Source: Cyprinodon diabolis (taxonomy: Eukaryota; Chordata; Actinopteri; Cyprinodontiformes; Cyprinodontidae). Taken from it: DNA of 64,000 nt. The notes under the pieces are model-generated. The model was not told the DNA's origin. It was given only the letters and a program-made list of their open reading frames with translations, and ran no database searches. The stretch lies in assembly GCA_030533445.1 (NCBI GenBank), contig CM060070.1:21332001-21396000 (forward strand). Reading direction: 5' to 3'. The translations under genes and the position numbers were made by a program. Shown here in pieces: positions 40,933-53,530 of the stretch (position 1 is the first letter of the stretch; each line of letters begins with the position of its first letter).

Positions 40933-43900
40933 TGTTGACCCATGTGGTGCTGATAACAAAAAAATAAAAACAAAACAGTTCACACAGTACAGTCAGACCT
41001 GAAAATGCTTAGTACTTTAAGTTAATTGGTTATAATTTTCTCTTGTCAGATCTCTTGTTCTAACCCTACCTTATTGCTGCAGAGAACACAGAGCTTGTTT
41101 TTGACACACTTTCTCTGAATCGGTAGCTGTCATTCAGGGGCACATGAAAAGCCTTGGGCTTGATTTAAACAGCAGGAACATCTGGTTCTCTTGCTTAATG
41201 TAAGAATGAGGAAAACTCCCTCTGAAGGTTGAGAAATCAATAAATGGTATTGTTGAATAGGTGATTACATGCTCACGTGTACACAAAGCTATGCGCGTTC
41301 ATGTAAGGGTTTGTAATAACAACCGTGCCTATGACATTCTTTCAGTGACCTTTGACCTTCCCTTGGCATTCCTTTCTTGTTTTTGTCCAGACTTTTTGGA
41401 TTAATCACGCTTTGTCAAATAGAAGTTTTGTTGAATCGCCAGAGCGGCCGATCGGGTGTTACTAGCCTGTTAAAGCAAACATTAACAAATATGCCAAGGC
41501 TGTATCTGATTCAGTGTTTAGTGCTGTCACTGTGTTTTTGCTGATCTCTGGGTTATCAGAATGAAATAACTTACTTCCTACAGTGACTCACACTGAAGTT
41601 TAAGGAGGAATTGTTTATTTGGCCTCAGTTCAGCTGTAACATTTTTTTTTATTGTTTCACTGAACCGGCCGTGCTGAGATATGTCCTCAAGAACAAGCTT
41701 TTAAATGTTTTTGATGGGTGTTTATGTGGTTGTGAATGTTCGAGTGACTCCTGAATGAATGGAAGGCTTTACACCATACTTATGCGGAAGCATACCACTG
41801 CTGATAACCTAAACATTATTTAACATTTCTTCAGATTGTGTTCCTTGCTTTCAAAACTAATAACAATAAGATTTGTCTGTATGTGTGTATTTTTTAGCTG
41901 AAGGTTCCACTGAGGACTGTAAAGACAAGGCAGCAGTTTGCAAACGTTTGTCATTTCCTTCCCGTTTCCCTCATTTCATTCTGCTGCCTCCTGCTGCAAA
42001 CTGCCCCCTCTTTCCTCCTCCTGGAAACACACAAACACAGAGACACAATATCAGACAAAGCAAAAACAACCTCACACAGTCTCCATCTCAGAGGCAAATC
42101 AATCTGAAAACAGCCAGACAAAAAACAAAGTTGCAGCTCTAGATTTGTGTCTCAACCATGTTGGACCAGTCTGGGTTCAAATGCCAAATGTTGATAGTTT
42201 TATTTATTTTTTATTTTTTTTAGGGTGCCTTGACTCTTTCTGGTCAACAAAAAAATATGTTGTAAAAACAGTATTTTTCTTTTTTGGGGGGATTCAGGTT
42301 TCAGTTTTTTTAAAGACTGAAGAATCTGAAAAGACTGAAAAAATTGAGATTGAGTGAGAAAATACTGAATATGTTTTCCTCATGGGTGTGTTTTACCTAC
42401 TGTTATGATCTTAAAGCAATCTATTGATTTTAAGGTGTTTTTTTAAAACCTGTTGTTGAAAACAAGGCTTTTGTGGTTATATCATTTTCTGTTCTCACGG
42501 GACAAAAAATGCCATAAATTCCAACTAAAGTTCTGTGAAAGCGCTCTGTAGTTTCAGTAAAAAATATAGATTGTTCTTAAGAGGGGCTCTTGGCTTTAGC
42601 AGATTTATGGTAAAATAATGTTTTCTACAATTCTGGATTATTTTGGCTCTATAAACATAAATCATAAACAATTTGATATTGATTTGCATGTAGGATCAGG
42701 AATAGCGTCTAAATACTGATCTATTTCAGCTGGCTTCTTGGCTTTCTATGCTTTTTAACACACCCAGTTCTTCACGCACTAAAGCATTTCTCCAGTTTCC
42801 ATAAAACATCTACTCATGACTTCATTTTTGGTCAATTGCTTTCATGTCTTTGCATGTGTTAATTACCTGGGTTGGTAAATCTTTTGTGAGATATAGCCAT
42901 TGGCCTTGTTAGAGATATTTTGCAACTAAGAAAAACACAAATGCATTCGATAACTGTGTGCCTGTCTTCTGTTTTGAAGTTAGAGTCTGATTTCATGACC
43001 ATGACTCAACAGTCATGTAAAGATGACAGAGCAGAGAAGATTTTCAGGTGCAGTGAGTAATCAAGGCAGGGCGGAGCAGAGGCACATCTGCACTAATGTA
43101 GAATTAAAACCAGCAAGGGTGGTTTCATCATGTGAACTCCGGCACCAGTGGTGTTTATGGTTCACAAGAGATTTCTTTCACATCCTCTCTGCCCTTGAAC
43201 AGTCCCATGAACCCTCTTGTGTATTTGGCTATTTTCAGTTTTTTTCTGTGTGGCAGAAAACAGTTTGGGTTAAAAGTCCATAAAACATCTGTGGCTCTGC
43301 TGGCGAGAGAATCGAAGCTTGAAGGAATCAAGCAGCTCTTCCTCATGTGTCACATGCATCACTGTCCCTGCTGGATGTGGGAAATCAAACAGAATGTGAC
43401 ACGTTGGACCGGATACACAGCATAAGCTCTATAATCGTTCTGCTTATGAAAATGAGATTGACAGCCACCATTGTTTGCTCTAATAAGCAAATGGTTTTGT
43501 GTGACAGGAATGCTCCCAGCCAGGATTCCTCTGATTAAAGGAGACTGCTTCTCCGTGTGCCAGTCTGTGTTTTAAAAGATGTATTGTGAAGTTGTTTCTG
43601 TGCAAACCTATGAAAAAAGGGCAAAATCACTGAACTACTTGTTTCCTGCTTTAATGAAGAATTCAGCTCTCTTGCTGAATGGATTTTTAGAATGTGACAA
43701 CTTCCCTAAGTGTCTTCATAGACAAGTTTTAAAGTTGTTTTGAAGAAACACACGCCCTTTCACATATTCTAAAGGCTTAAGTTCAGCTTTATTAATGTTG
43801 TACGCAATTCGTAATTTTTTTTTTCAGTCATGAATTTTTTTTCTAAAAGAAAAAACATCTTTACACATTTACAAAATATCAGTAGTCATCACAACTGTAT

Positions 43901-44703
43901 TTAAAACTGCCATGCATTAAGGATTTTTTACTTTTCTTGACCCAATTCTGTCTTATGAAACTAGTTTACTAGGGATTTGTTACACTGGGACCCATTCCCA
44001 TCTGTTACCAGAAAGGTCACGAGCCTCCAGCAGCCTATCTAACCTGCTGCCCTTCACACAGACATCCAGGCTGGAATGCAGAGGTGCTCATAGCTTTTTA
44101 CATTCCTCTATAACTTAAAAAGAACAGAGATGAAAGGAAAAAAAGGGTAGGATCAGAAAAAGAAAAGCTCAAAAAGTGTGGAGAGAATTTCTGACAAGCA
44201 GCTGACTCTAAGGTATAACAGGAAATGGTTCAAAGCTTAGAAGCGAAATTAAGCTGTTCTGGCTATCTTTCCTTTATAGATTCAGATTAATTGTGGAGCA
44301 ATGTCTAATGCATCAAGTAGGATATTCTTTGGAATATTTTAGGCCTTGTTAAAAACTTACCTACTGCCTCTTCTATTAGTCATATATTGATGTCACCACT
44401 TCGTTACATTTTCAGGGTAATAAGATGGGATTTACTGAAAAAAACTAAAGAATTGATCTAAATACTACCACAAAGATCAAAAGAAGTATAACATATAAAA
44501 ATATGTTTAAAAAAATCAGTTAATAGAAAGACACAGTAAAATGACTACACTTTAGGAAATGAAAAACTAAGACAAAATTGAATTGAAAACATCCAATACA
44601 GTGTATTATTTTGATGCAGTTATCATTGTTATAAATACAACACTTGCATTAAAATCAGCCTGGGAGATCGTCATACATTTACAATTTATTTTTGCGTGTC
44701 TGG
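40933..44703. other. Intergenic, no gene recognised
   Basis: No exon with family features. Open frames at about 41873-42357 and 43023-43538 are short and lack recognisable domains. T-rich runs occur at 42205-42235 and 43816-43826. Confidence 0.4.
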
Positions 44704-44711
44704 GGTTAAAC

Positions 44712-45092
44712 TAGTGTTGCACCGATACCGATACCAGTATCGGACGGGGTGCCGATACTGCCCTAAAATGGTGGTATCGGTATCGGCGAGTACCAACAAA
44801 TAGGGCACCGATACCATTTTGAGAGCCATAAGTTTATTCAACTATTGTCACCCACTCCTGGTAGGCAATAAAAACTTTTTATTTTTATTATACAGTAGAA
44901 CTTTTTATCAAAATGTTCTACTGGATTCACTTTGTATTAGATATTTTCCTGCTTCACAAAGGTAGGCAGCAGCTTGACAAAGCCATGATGGCAATTATTT
45001 TACATTATTATGGTATCGGTATCGGCCGATACTGCACAGCCAGGTATCGGGTATCGGTATCGGGGCCAAAAAATGGCATCAGCGCAACACTA
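44712..45092. mobile_element. hAT-type MITE rich in GGTATCGGTATCGG, 8-bp target duplication
   Basis: The ends TAGTGTTGCACCGATACC and TAGTGTTGCGCTGATGCC (right end, reverse complemented) are flanked by GGTTAAAC on both sides (44704-44711 and 45093-45100). The subtermini are reiterated GATACC/GGTATC. This end type is a common hAT MITE of vertebrate genomes. Non-coding. Confidence 0.9.
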
Positions 45093-45100
45093 GGTTAAAC

Positions 45101-48100
45101 TAAAACATTTGCTCTTCTGAACACAGCTTTTTGAAAGACCCATTAAAGCCCCCCACTGGCTGTTAAAAACAAGTAGGGATCAGACATTGTTTCTTGTAAC
45201 AGTCTACAAAAATCTCTTAATAGGGCCCAGAAAAGTTAGTCGATTTATCATTACATGTAGTTGGATTTAATGAAAACAAAACAAGTTTCTTTTGGTTTTT
45301 TAATTGCATAATATACTAGAAATTAACAATAATGGTCAGACTCATTCATGCAGAGCTGAAAAAAACTGCTTCTTAACTTCTTTCTAAATTGTTTATTAAA
45401 ACTTTTTGGGTTCTCTGACATAACAGATACTGAAAAAGACTAACCCTTGGTCTTCTTTATCTTTATTCTGTATCAGTTGTTAATTTGACCCTTGTTCTGA
45501 GATTTGAAACATACTGGAGTTTTGAAGACGGTTGGTTCATAGACTCATTTTTATGAGCATTTATAAAAAAAAATCTTATTGTAGATGTAAAAGATGATCT
45601 CAAACAGTAATATATAGCAGCCAAAATCTTATACAGTGCATATCTTATACAGTCTGTGTTTGAAAGCAACATAAATCTGAGGAAGCTCAACCCTTACTTC
45701 ACTAGTTTTAAGAGCAAGTCCCATCCTTTTATTTCATTCACAATCAAAGATACCTAAACAACCACTATTCCACTGCTTCCAGTCTTTTTATCAGAGAATT
45801 AAAGATGGTCCCAGATGAGTAAAAAGATTTTTTGTTGTTTGTTTTTTTTATTTTGTACATCACATGCAGGAAATATTAATAGTTTAGATCACAACAGAAA
45901 CCAAAGCAGGGCAGTCTCTCCAGTTCATAGGAAAGCCCCACCCTTTTAAACCATCTTTTAAGTTGTTGTCATTAGTCAGGTGTTATTCATCACTCTTTTA
46001 GTATTTTTCCTGCTTCTTTGCAAATATCAATTATACAGGCTTAGAAGCTCATTCATAGCTGCATTGATGGTTATAATACCTAGTTATCTTTGACAACAAA
46101 TTTGTTTAAAAAATTTAGGAGACAAAAAAAGGAATAAATAGATGCAACATTAAATAAACCCAGTATTAAAAAAGTACTTCCTCCAATTTTTTGTGAAAAT
46201 GTTTTGACTAACATGTCAGATAATTGAACAGAATTTATTATCAGACATAGATAAGAGAATAAATTTGACCTTGGTTTACCATCAGTGCAGTAGACTCATA
46301 CATAAAATGGACGCTTAAAGGGGGATAAGGACATGGTAAAAATAGGATAATTCTTTTGTACAGAAATAACAGAGGAAGCCTGGTTGTAATAGAGCAAAAC
46401 ATAAATTTTTTACCAGTCTCTGTATAGTAGGTGTGATATCTTCATTGTGTGGGCCTGAGGAAAGAAGTCGTCTCTGGGTCAATTCATTGTTGCCACCAGT
46501 GCTCTATTGCACCTACATACCTGAAGGTAAAGGTCCGTACAGTTTCTAACCAGGGCATGTGAGGTCGAGAGAGTTCTTGGTGGATCTTTTCTTGCTCCTA
46601 GAATTATGTAGGTCTCAGATGGAGTGAAAGTCAGTCCCCATGATCATCTGTGTAGTTTGTACTTGTCCTGTTTTGTAGATGACACAAACCACACAGACAT
46701 GGATGCTGGAAGTACAGTCTCATCTTGGCCACGCTCTCTAGGGTCTACAGCATGTGTGAGGACCACCTTAGATTAGTGGAGCGGATTGTTCCTATCAGTA
46801 GAGCTTCTAGGAAAGCTTTACCAGGAGAGGCAGTTGGGGCTAAGTTCTCTTTTCATTAGGGAAACAGCAAAAAAAATTAATAAAATGAAAAAGAAAAAAA
46901 GCAGCGGTTTATTATTTATCATTCTAAAGTGCCAAAAAGCCACCCATGGCTCTGGAGAATCTAGCAGAGATTGTGATCCTATGTCAGCTATGATCCTATT
47001 CAGCTGAAACTGAAGGTGCAACACCTTGATTTTTAAATCACTGTTAAAGTACACATGTAAATAAAAAAAAAATGTATGTTTATTTAAAAGTACCGATCAG
47101 TTACTGCTTCTAGACGATCTTCATACAACATTGATTTGGTATTACAGCTTCAGTAGAAGGGCCATAGCAGGGGCCACAACAAATTCTACGAGAGCACTGG
47201 CCCCTGTTGGCCCCATCTAGAACTGCCGATGGTTCCTAGGAGCTGAAAGTATCAACTGTCATCTCAGTGTTATTGAGGATGGTGAGGTGAGGCAGTGTGG
47301 GGAATGTTTTCTTGAAGTCTACTCTCACCTCCACCATTTTTAGAAGATATAGCTCCAGGATGTTCTGAACGCACCAACAGTTCAGCCACTCGACTAGTAC
47401 GTAATATATATAAATGGGAAAAGAAATTTTAGCAGTTAAAACTAATAGCTGGTTATTCTTGGCATAAAAAAACTTTCATTAATGGTTATCTGACACTGTG
47501 TTTTGCACAGCTTGAGAGAAATTTGACCCCCTCTTCTTTGCATTACTGGATAAATTTAACCACTGTTGTTCCATCTTTATCAGTAAACTGCCTGTGAAGG
47601 GAGTTACCACAGTATCTCAGTCTCTGTACCTCGACTAGGTAACTCCTTAACCTTCATGGCACAAGCTGGCACAAGCTGAAGAAAAACACAAACACATTCA
47701 CTTGAAAAGCATAGGATACTTCAAACCTTTTTCCTGTTTCCTGTTTACGGTGTCCAGGTCGCTATTTTTATCTGCAAGATGTTCGACGGGAGGCCTTCAA
47801 AATTAACAATAGGGCAGTTCAGAGTGACAAAGCTAAAACCAGCCATTCATTTTGGTTCTTTCTTTTCTGGTTCCAGCCTCCAAGCAAAAGTGAAAAAAAT
47901 GGCTTAACATTCATCCATTCTTTAAAACACTGGTGTGCATGTTTTAAGTGTATTTGGATGTTAAATAGTTTTTTATAACTAACATTAAGTTCTGTTGTTC
48001 TTCCGTGGAACTCTTGATGTCCTATAAATTTCTCTACACTATTCATTTTTATGAAGAACTCAGGAAATATGGTTGAGGGTCAGTGTTTCCTTCTTGTCCT

Positions 48101-48960
48101 TTTTGAGAAAAGTTTTGAAAACAGAAGAAAGGAAAATAACCTGTCTCTATATTTGGAGGAAGGTCAGTCATCACGCCCCAGTTTGAAGAACCTAGGTCAC
48201 TAAATAAAGAAAAACATCTCTGTGTGGCAGTCTGCTGAGGCCCCACTGCCATCCGCCACAATGCCTGTTTATCCATCAGACTTCCTGTCCTTGTAAGCCA
48301 GAGTGTGCGTCTTTAGCCTGTGTGCTCAAGTGTTAATGGGTTTGTGACCGCATTGCTTTGTCTCCTTGTTATAGAGTTATTTAATGCACCTGCATATTAT
48401 CAGGCACAAGGGAACAGTTAAAGTATACAGTGCTTTTTTACAGACAGTTGTTAAATATGTCTTCTTATAGATATTTTAGCAATTGAATATATGTAACTAT
48501 TCTTAGAGATCAGGAAGTAAGGGGAAAAACTATTAACAACCAAAGTTAAGTGAGACTAAAAAGAGGTAGAACAGCGGTGTTAACAGTTATATTGTGTGAA
48601 ATTATGCCTGTATCAACTGTAATATTTGTAAATGTGGTTGTGAACAGATTTAGCATAAGAGGCAGGGTGCTTGATAGTACTAGTAAGGATGGACATGTAA
48701 AGGCCATTGCTTTGCACAAATTTTGAATAAAGAAACAAAAGACTGACCCAAGTGGGGGGGTTTTGCAACTGTGAACAACTATGCAAACTTGCAGTATTAA
48801 TTGGAGCATCAGTCACTATCCATCTTTTCAATTTATCCTCAGTGGGACTGCTGTCCATCTCCAGCAGTCTACAGGTGAAAAGCAGGGTACACCCTGGATA
48901 ATTCACTAGTGTGTTTCAGGACATAAATCCATGCAAATATACTCATATCTAAGGACAATT
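45101..48960. other. Intergenic; scattered LINE-like remnants, no gene
   Basis: 46500-46760 and 47200-47400 read like decayed LINE sequence in the minus direction ('CACCATTTTTAGAAGATATAGCTCCAGG' type phrases), but no domain can be shown. The rest is AT-rich without exons. Confidence 0.3.
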
Positions 48961-48974
48961 TAGTGACATCAATT

Positions 48975-49300
48975 GATCTGATTGAACATGAACATGATTT
49001 TTGGCGTGCAATGAAGGATTTTGCTCTGCAAGCAGATATTCGGTTCAAGCTTTCAGCGGTTGTGTCCTTGGGAAAGACACTTCACCTGCATTGCCTGCAG
49101 ATGGTGGTCGGAGGGACTGGTGGCACCAGTGTACGGCAGCCTCGCTTCTGTCAGTCCAACTGAAACAGCGAGACAGCTGTGGCAACAGTGTAGTTTGCCA
49201 CCATCCGTGTGTGATTGAATGGGTGAATGACTGAATGTACTGTAAAGCACTTTGGTCAAGTCTCCTGACTTAAAAAAAGCACTATATAATTACAGGCCAT
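48975..49300 (+). mobile_element. SINE/LINE 3'-tail repeat
   Basis: Ends 'GAATGGGTGAATGACTGAAT' and then 'GTAAAGCACTTTGGTCAAG', with 'GCACTATATAATTACAGGCC' after it. A second copy of the same tail is at about 62895-63006. This tail is very common in fish genomes. Confidence 0.65.
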
Positions 49301-49699
49301 TTTCACTGTCAATTCCCTTGGCTGGGAATTTAACCCACAGCCTTCTTTCTCTAAGGCAAAAGTGCTAATAACTGAGCAATCGTACGAGCTGGCATCAGTC
49401 AGAAGAAGAAGATCATATTTATTCCAATTATCACATTTTATCCAGTCTCTTCCCTCCCCCAACCATCTGGCAAAGAAATGGGAAATACTTTAGATTTATA
49501 ATCACTTATTCAGACCGGAATCATATTACGTTCATTCATAGCTTCACAGTGGTCATTAACAAAACAATTGTTTTTGATAAAAGGAAAAGAAAATAGTATC
49601 TGTAAACGCTTTTCTTTCAACAAAAAGAAGATTAATTCTGGCAAAACCAAAATATATTCTTTACTGACACTTAAAAACCTGAAAATGAAAGAAAGAAAG

Positions 49700-50682
49700 T
49701 GTTGGGATCCTCAGGCTTGCCCACCTGAGGGCGCCGAGGATCCCCTTCTTTGTTATTTTCCCTTAGGGCTGGAGTTACTGTTGGGATCTGGAGATTACCC
49801 TCTGCCTCTAGCAGAGTGCGCCGTGGCTCTTCTGGAGCTGGAACCTTCCAGCACACCTGATTTCCATCTACTCATCAGGAGACCTCCACTTTATAAGCTC
49901 CTGCCAGACCTTGCTTCCACGCCGCAGTGTTGATCTTAGTTGGTTAGCAACCTGAGCCTCTGTTACTGGAAGAATCTTAGTTATCTCTAGTGTGAGATCA
50001 GATTCTAATCTCTCCTTTGTCTGTGCCTCACAGGAAACCTGTCTCTTCGTGAAGCTCTGGATGAGCTTAAACCTCCTGTCTCTTCGTGAAGCTCTGGATG
50101 AGCTTAACCTCCTGTCTCTTCGTGAACCTCTGGATGAGCTTAACCTTCCTAGCCTGCCCTCGTGAGCCAAACTCTGGGAGAGCTGCCTCACTGAAACCCT
50201 GTCTCTGGGCTGAAGCTCTGGGAGAGCTGCATCACAGGAAACCTGCCTCTAGTCTGAAGCTCTAGGTGAGCTTAACCTGCTATCTGCCCTGGTGAGCCAA
50301 CCTGAAGATTCCTATGTGGATTTAACCTGAAGACTTCTATGTGGAGTTTACATGAAGGTTCCTATGTGGATATTCCCTGTTGTTCTCTGCAATGAGCTGG
50401 AAGCTCAGTCTGAAGAATCCTATGTTGATATTTCCTGTTGTTCTCTGCAGTGAGCTGGAAGCTCAAATCAAGGTCTGCCATGCTAAGCCTGAAGCTAGGT
50501 GCTTAGCTTCTTATGAACTCTGCTAACCAACAGTCTCCAGTCCCAGTCAAGACTTCAGTGACACATTCTCTGAACTTATTATCCCCTCATGTTTCAGAAC
50601 TTTAATAAACGTTTGAACTTTTTCCCTGCCTCCTCCGTGTGTGTTCTGCATCTTGGGCTTGCCTAGATTACCCATCATGACA
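49700..50682 (+). repeat. 5' LTR of the gag-only retrotransposon (983 bp)
   Basis: Begins TGTTGGGATCC and ends CATGACA, with TG...CA termini. It is preceded by GAAAG (49695-49699), which recurs after the 3' LTR. It contains a TATA-like TTTATAAG (49890-49897) and an AATAAA (50604-50609), so U3-R-U5 order is normal. Much of it is tandemly repeated: about three copies of a 33-36-bp 'CTGTCTCTTCGTGAAGCTCT' unit at 50038-50150, and a duplicated 'CCTGTTGTTCTCTGCA' block at 50380-50470. About ten substitutions plus small indels distinguish it from the 3' LTR. Confidence 0.95.
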
Positions 50683-52944
50683 GAACACTGCGGCCAAACA
50701 CAAAGCCCAGCAGATCACCTCCGTCGGTGGATTGAGGAACGGGACGCTCAGATCCATGGACATACACAAACCCTCCGTGAGTTACAGCAGAATCAAATAC
50801 TCGCTAGCTACTTGGATAATGCTAACGCCACGTCAGCGACACCTCCTGCTCCGAGTTCACTTCCGTCTCCTAGGTCACCGGCAATGACGTCACTTCCCAG
50901 TCAAGATAATAATCCTCCTTTCTGGTCAGAACCCAGCCCGTCGTTTTCTGCACTCAGCCCTTCTCTGCCTGAGAGATTTTCCGGCAATCCAAGTAAGCTC
51001 AGGAGATTTCTATTTCAGTGTCAGTTGTTTTTTGGATTTCATGATTCTAGTTTTCTTTATGATAAAGATAGGATTGCTTTTGTCGTTTCTTTTCTGTCCG
51101 GTGAAGCCCTTGAATGGGCAGAGACCAGATTTCCGCCTAAAATTAGAATAAACTGTACATATGAGAAATTCATCCTGGAGTTTGAAAGGACCTTTAATCA
51201 GGTCACAATTAAATCCTGTGTTTCAAGCGGACTATTTGATTTTAAACAGGGAAATAGATCCGTTGCCGAGTTTTCTTCCGAGTTCCAGGGAAAAGCAGCC
51301 GTTTCCGGGTGGAACGAGTCTGCACTTAAGACCGCTTTTCTCCAAGCTCTAAATGAACCTGTCAGAAACGAGCTAACCTTTTTCGATGAGCCAGCTAACC
51401 TTGAGGACCTCATAGAGCTAGCAGTTGGGATAGATATAGAACTGCAAACTAGACCCAGAGCCGTACAGCCTCAGATTCAGGATTCCAGTTCCTTTCCGAG
51501 CCAGGTTAGTTTCTGCTCTCATGTTCTTGACCGTCATCTAGCTCCATCCGTTAAAGGACTCAAGACAGGCCCACCAGTTACACGTCAAACAGTTAGAGCT
51601 CCCCACATCCATGAGTCTGATCTTTGGACTTATTTTTATGGGGATAGAGAGGATATCTTCCCCTTCTTGTCACCACATTCAGCTCCACGCCAGCCAGATC
51701 CAGCTCCAGAACCAGAAAATAACCCAGTTAGACTTGAACCTGTTCCAATGCCTGATTCTCTAGCCACTGAACCAGTAATCCATTCAGGAACTCTAATCTT
51801 TCAACCAGTTAGCCTTTTGCCAGAATCAGCCGGTAATCCTGTTAGTTTAGCTCCAAAGACCCCTCGGCGTAAGAAACGGCGTTGCCTTAAATCAGCTCTG
51901 TGCCGTCTAGAGACCCCTGGGTCAGCTCTTTGCCGTCTAGAGACCCCTGAGTCAGCTCTGTGCCGTCCAGAGACCCCTGAGCCTGCCCTGTGCCGTCCAG
52001 AGACCCCTGAGCTTAAACTTAAGAGGGCTTCAGAATTTGGTGTTGGTGAAAATGTGCCTCCAAGAGCCTCTCAGCAGGGGCCACAAACCGCCAAGAGCCC
52101 TCTACAGACGCTTCAAGCCACCTCAGAGACTGAACATGTGCATCCATGGGTGGTTTCCCTGTTCCTGAGACGGAACCACAGTCGGTGGTTTCTCCAGTTC
52201 CTGAGGTGGAACCACAGTCGGTGGTTTCTCCAGTTCCTGAGGTGGAACCACAGTCGGTGGTCCTTCCAGTTCCTGAGGTGGAACCACAGTCGGTGGTCCT
52301 TCCAGTTCCTGAGGTGGAACCACAGTCGGTGGTGTCTCCTGTTCCTGAGGTGGAACCACAGCCGGTGGTGTCTCCTGTTCCTGAGGTGGAGCCACAGTCG
52401 GTGGCCTCCCCAGTTCCAGATGTGGAGCCGCGGTCGGCGGGCTCCTCAGTTCCTGTCCAGGAGCCGCAGGTGGCGGACTCCTGTGGGCCTGTTCTTGGGA
52501 CTCGGTCGATGGTCCTCCCTGTTCCTGATCCGGAGCCGCAATCGGCGGGCTCCCCTGTTCCAGACCCAGAGCCGCAATCGGCGGTCTCCTCTGTTCCAGA
52601 CCCAGAGCCGCAATCGGCGGGCTCTCCTGTTCCAGACCCAGAGCCGCAATCGGCGGGCTCTCCTGTTCCAGACCCAGAGCCGCAATCGGCGGACTCTCCT
52701 GTTCCAGACCCAGAGCCGCAATCGGCGGGCTCTCCTGTTCCAGACCCAGAGCCGCAATCGGCGGGCTCTCCTGTTCCAGACCCTGTTCCAGAGCCGCAGT
52801 CGGCGGTCTCCTCAGAGCCTCCTCCAGAGCCGCAGTCGGCGGTCTCCTCAGAGCCTCCTCCAGAGCCGCAGTTGGCGGTCACTACTGAGCCTGTTCCTGA
52901 GCTGCCGAGGAGGGGACGGGGTACCCCGTGGGGGTACCTGCTGA
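50677..52944 (+). CDS. Gag polyprotein of a Ty3/gypsy-type LTR element (pol-less)
   Basis: The ATG at 50677 lies in the last six bases of the 5' LTR, so the first codons cover the presumed primer-binding region. Residues about 96-258 form a Ty3/gypsy capsid: LPERFSGNPSKLRRFLFQC, then FVVSFLSGEALEWAE, a FE..FNQ helix and LNEPVRNEL. Residues 50-95 are Pro/Ser-rich. No CCHC zinc knuckle, protease or reverse transcriptase follows. Instead come four copies of a 10-residue unit (ALCR.ETPE., 51893-52015) and then long tandem repeats. In this frame the repeats read 'FLRWNHSRW', but the -1 frame reads a more sensible Pro/Glu repeat, so the natural product may switch frame after about 52131. The frame is open up to the TGA that ends at 52944. 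Confidence 0.8.
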   Translation: MTEHCGQTQSPADHLRRWIEERDAQIHGHTQTLRELQQNQILASYLDNANATSATPPAPSSLPSPRSPAMTSLPSQDNNPPFWSEPSPSFSALSPSLPERFSGNPSKLRRFLFQCQLFFGFHDSSFLYDKDRIAFVVSFLSGEALEWAETRFPPKIRINCTYEKFILEFERTFNQVTIKSCVSSGLFDFKQGNRSVAEFSSEFQGKAAVSGWNESALKTAFLQALNEPVRNELTFFDEPANLEDLIELAVGIDIELQTRPRAVQPQIQDSSSFPSQVSFCSHVLDRHLAPSVKGLKTGPPVTRQTVRAPHIHESDLWTYFYGDREDIFPFLSPHSAPRQPDPAPEPENNPVRLEPVPMPDSLATEPVIHSGTLIFQPVSLLPESAGNPVSLAPKTPRRKKRRCLKSALCRLETPGSALCRLETPESALCRPETPEPALCRPETPELKLKRASEFGVGENVPPRASQQGPQTAKSPLQTLQATSETEHVHPWVVSLFLRRNHSRWFLQFLRWNHSRWFLQFLRWNHSRWSFQFLRWNHSRWSFQFLRWNHSRWCLLFLRWNHSRWCLLFLRWSHSRWPPQFQMWSRGRRAPQFLSRSRRWRTPVGLFLGLGRWSSLFLIRSRNRRAPLFQTQSRNRRSPLFQTQSRNRRALLFQTQSRNRRALLFQTQSRNRRTLLFQTQSRNRRALLFQTQSRNRRALLFQTLFQSRSRRSPQSLLQSRSRRSPQSLLQSRSWRSLLSLFLSCRGGDGVPRGGTC

Positions 52945-53530
52945 AGTTTGGACGTCATCCTCCTGAGAAGCTGCTTCGCCTCCGGCCCCGCAGCAAAACC
53001 CCGGAGCGTCGGCTTCGCCTTCGGCCAAGCGGCAGACCCCCGGAGCGTCATCTTCATCGCCGACCCCGTGGCAGACCCTCAGAGTGTCAGCTTCGCCTCC
53101 GACCCCGTGGCAGACCCCCAGAGTGTCAGCTTCGCCTCCGACACCGCAGCCGGCCACCTAAGACTCTGCTCCGTTACCAGTTCCTCGGCCGGCCCCCAGA
53201 ACCTCTGCCATGCCTCCGGCCCGGCGGTGATCCCCCTAAGATGCTGCTTTGTCCCCAGCCCCGTGGTCGGCCTCCTGAGCATCTGTCTCGCCTCCAGCCC
53301 AGCAGTAGGCCCCCTGAGAATCGGCCTTGCCTCCGTCCCAACGGTCGGCCTCCTGAGCATCTGCTACGCCTCCGCTGCCGGTCCCTTGGCCGGCCACCTG
53401 AGACTCTGTCCCGCTGCCGGTCCCTCGGCCGGCCACCTGAGACTCTGTCCCGCTGCCGGTCCCTCGACCGGCCACCTGAGACTCTGTCCCGCTGCCGGTC
53501 CCACGACCGGCCACCTGAGACGTTGCCCAA
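51891..53530 (+). repeat. Compound coding minisatellite inside the LTR retrotransposon
   Basis: Successive tandem arrays: 30-bp units (51891-52015), 36-bp units of three subtypes (about 52150-52880), and 39-bp units of two subtypes (about 52960-53525). All periods are multiples of three, so copy-number changes preserve the frame. The 36-bp array is open in more than one frame and on the opposite strand, which creates long antisense ORFs with no coding value. Confidence 0.9.

Noticed and set aside
52146..52170. TTTCCCT as a -1 slippery heptamer at the gag/repeat frame switch
   Set aside because: The letters fit X XXY YYZ but the codon phase does not: gag codons split it as TT|TCC|CT, so tandem slippage is not supported.
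52019..52882. 287-codon minus-strand ORF with GSGTGEPADC repeats
   Set aside because: It is the antisense of the 36-bp minisatellite, where in-phase repeats keep all frames open; there is no independent evidence of coding.
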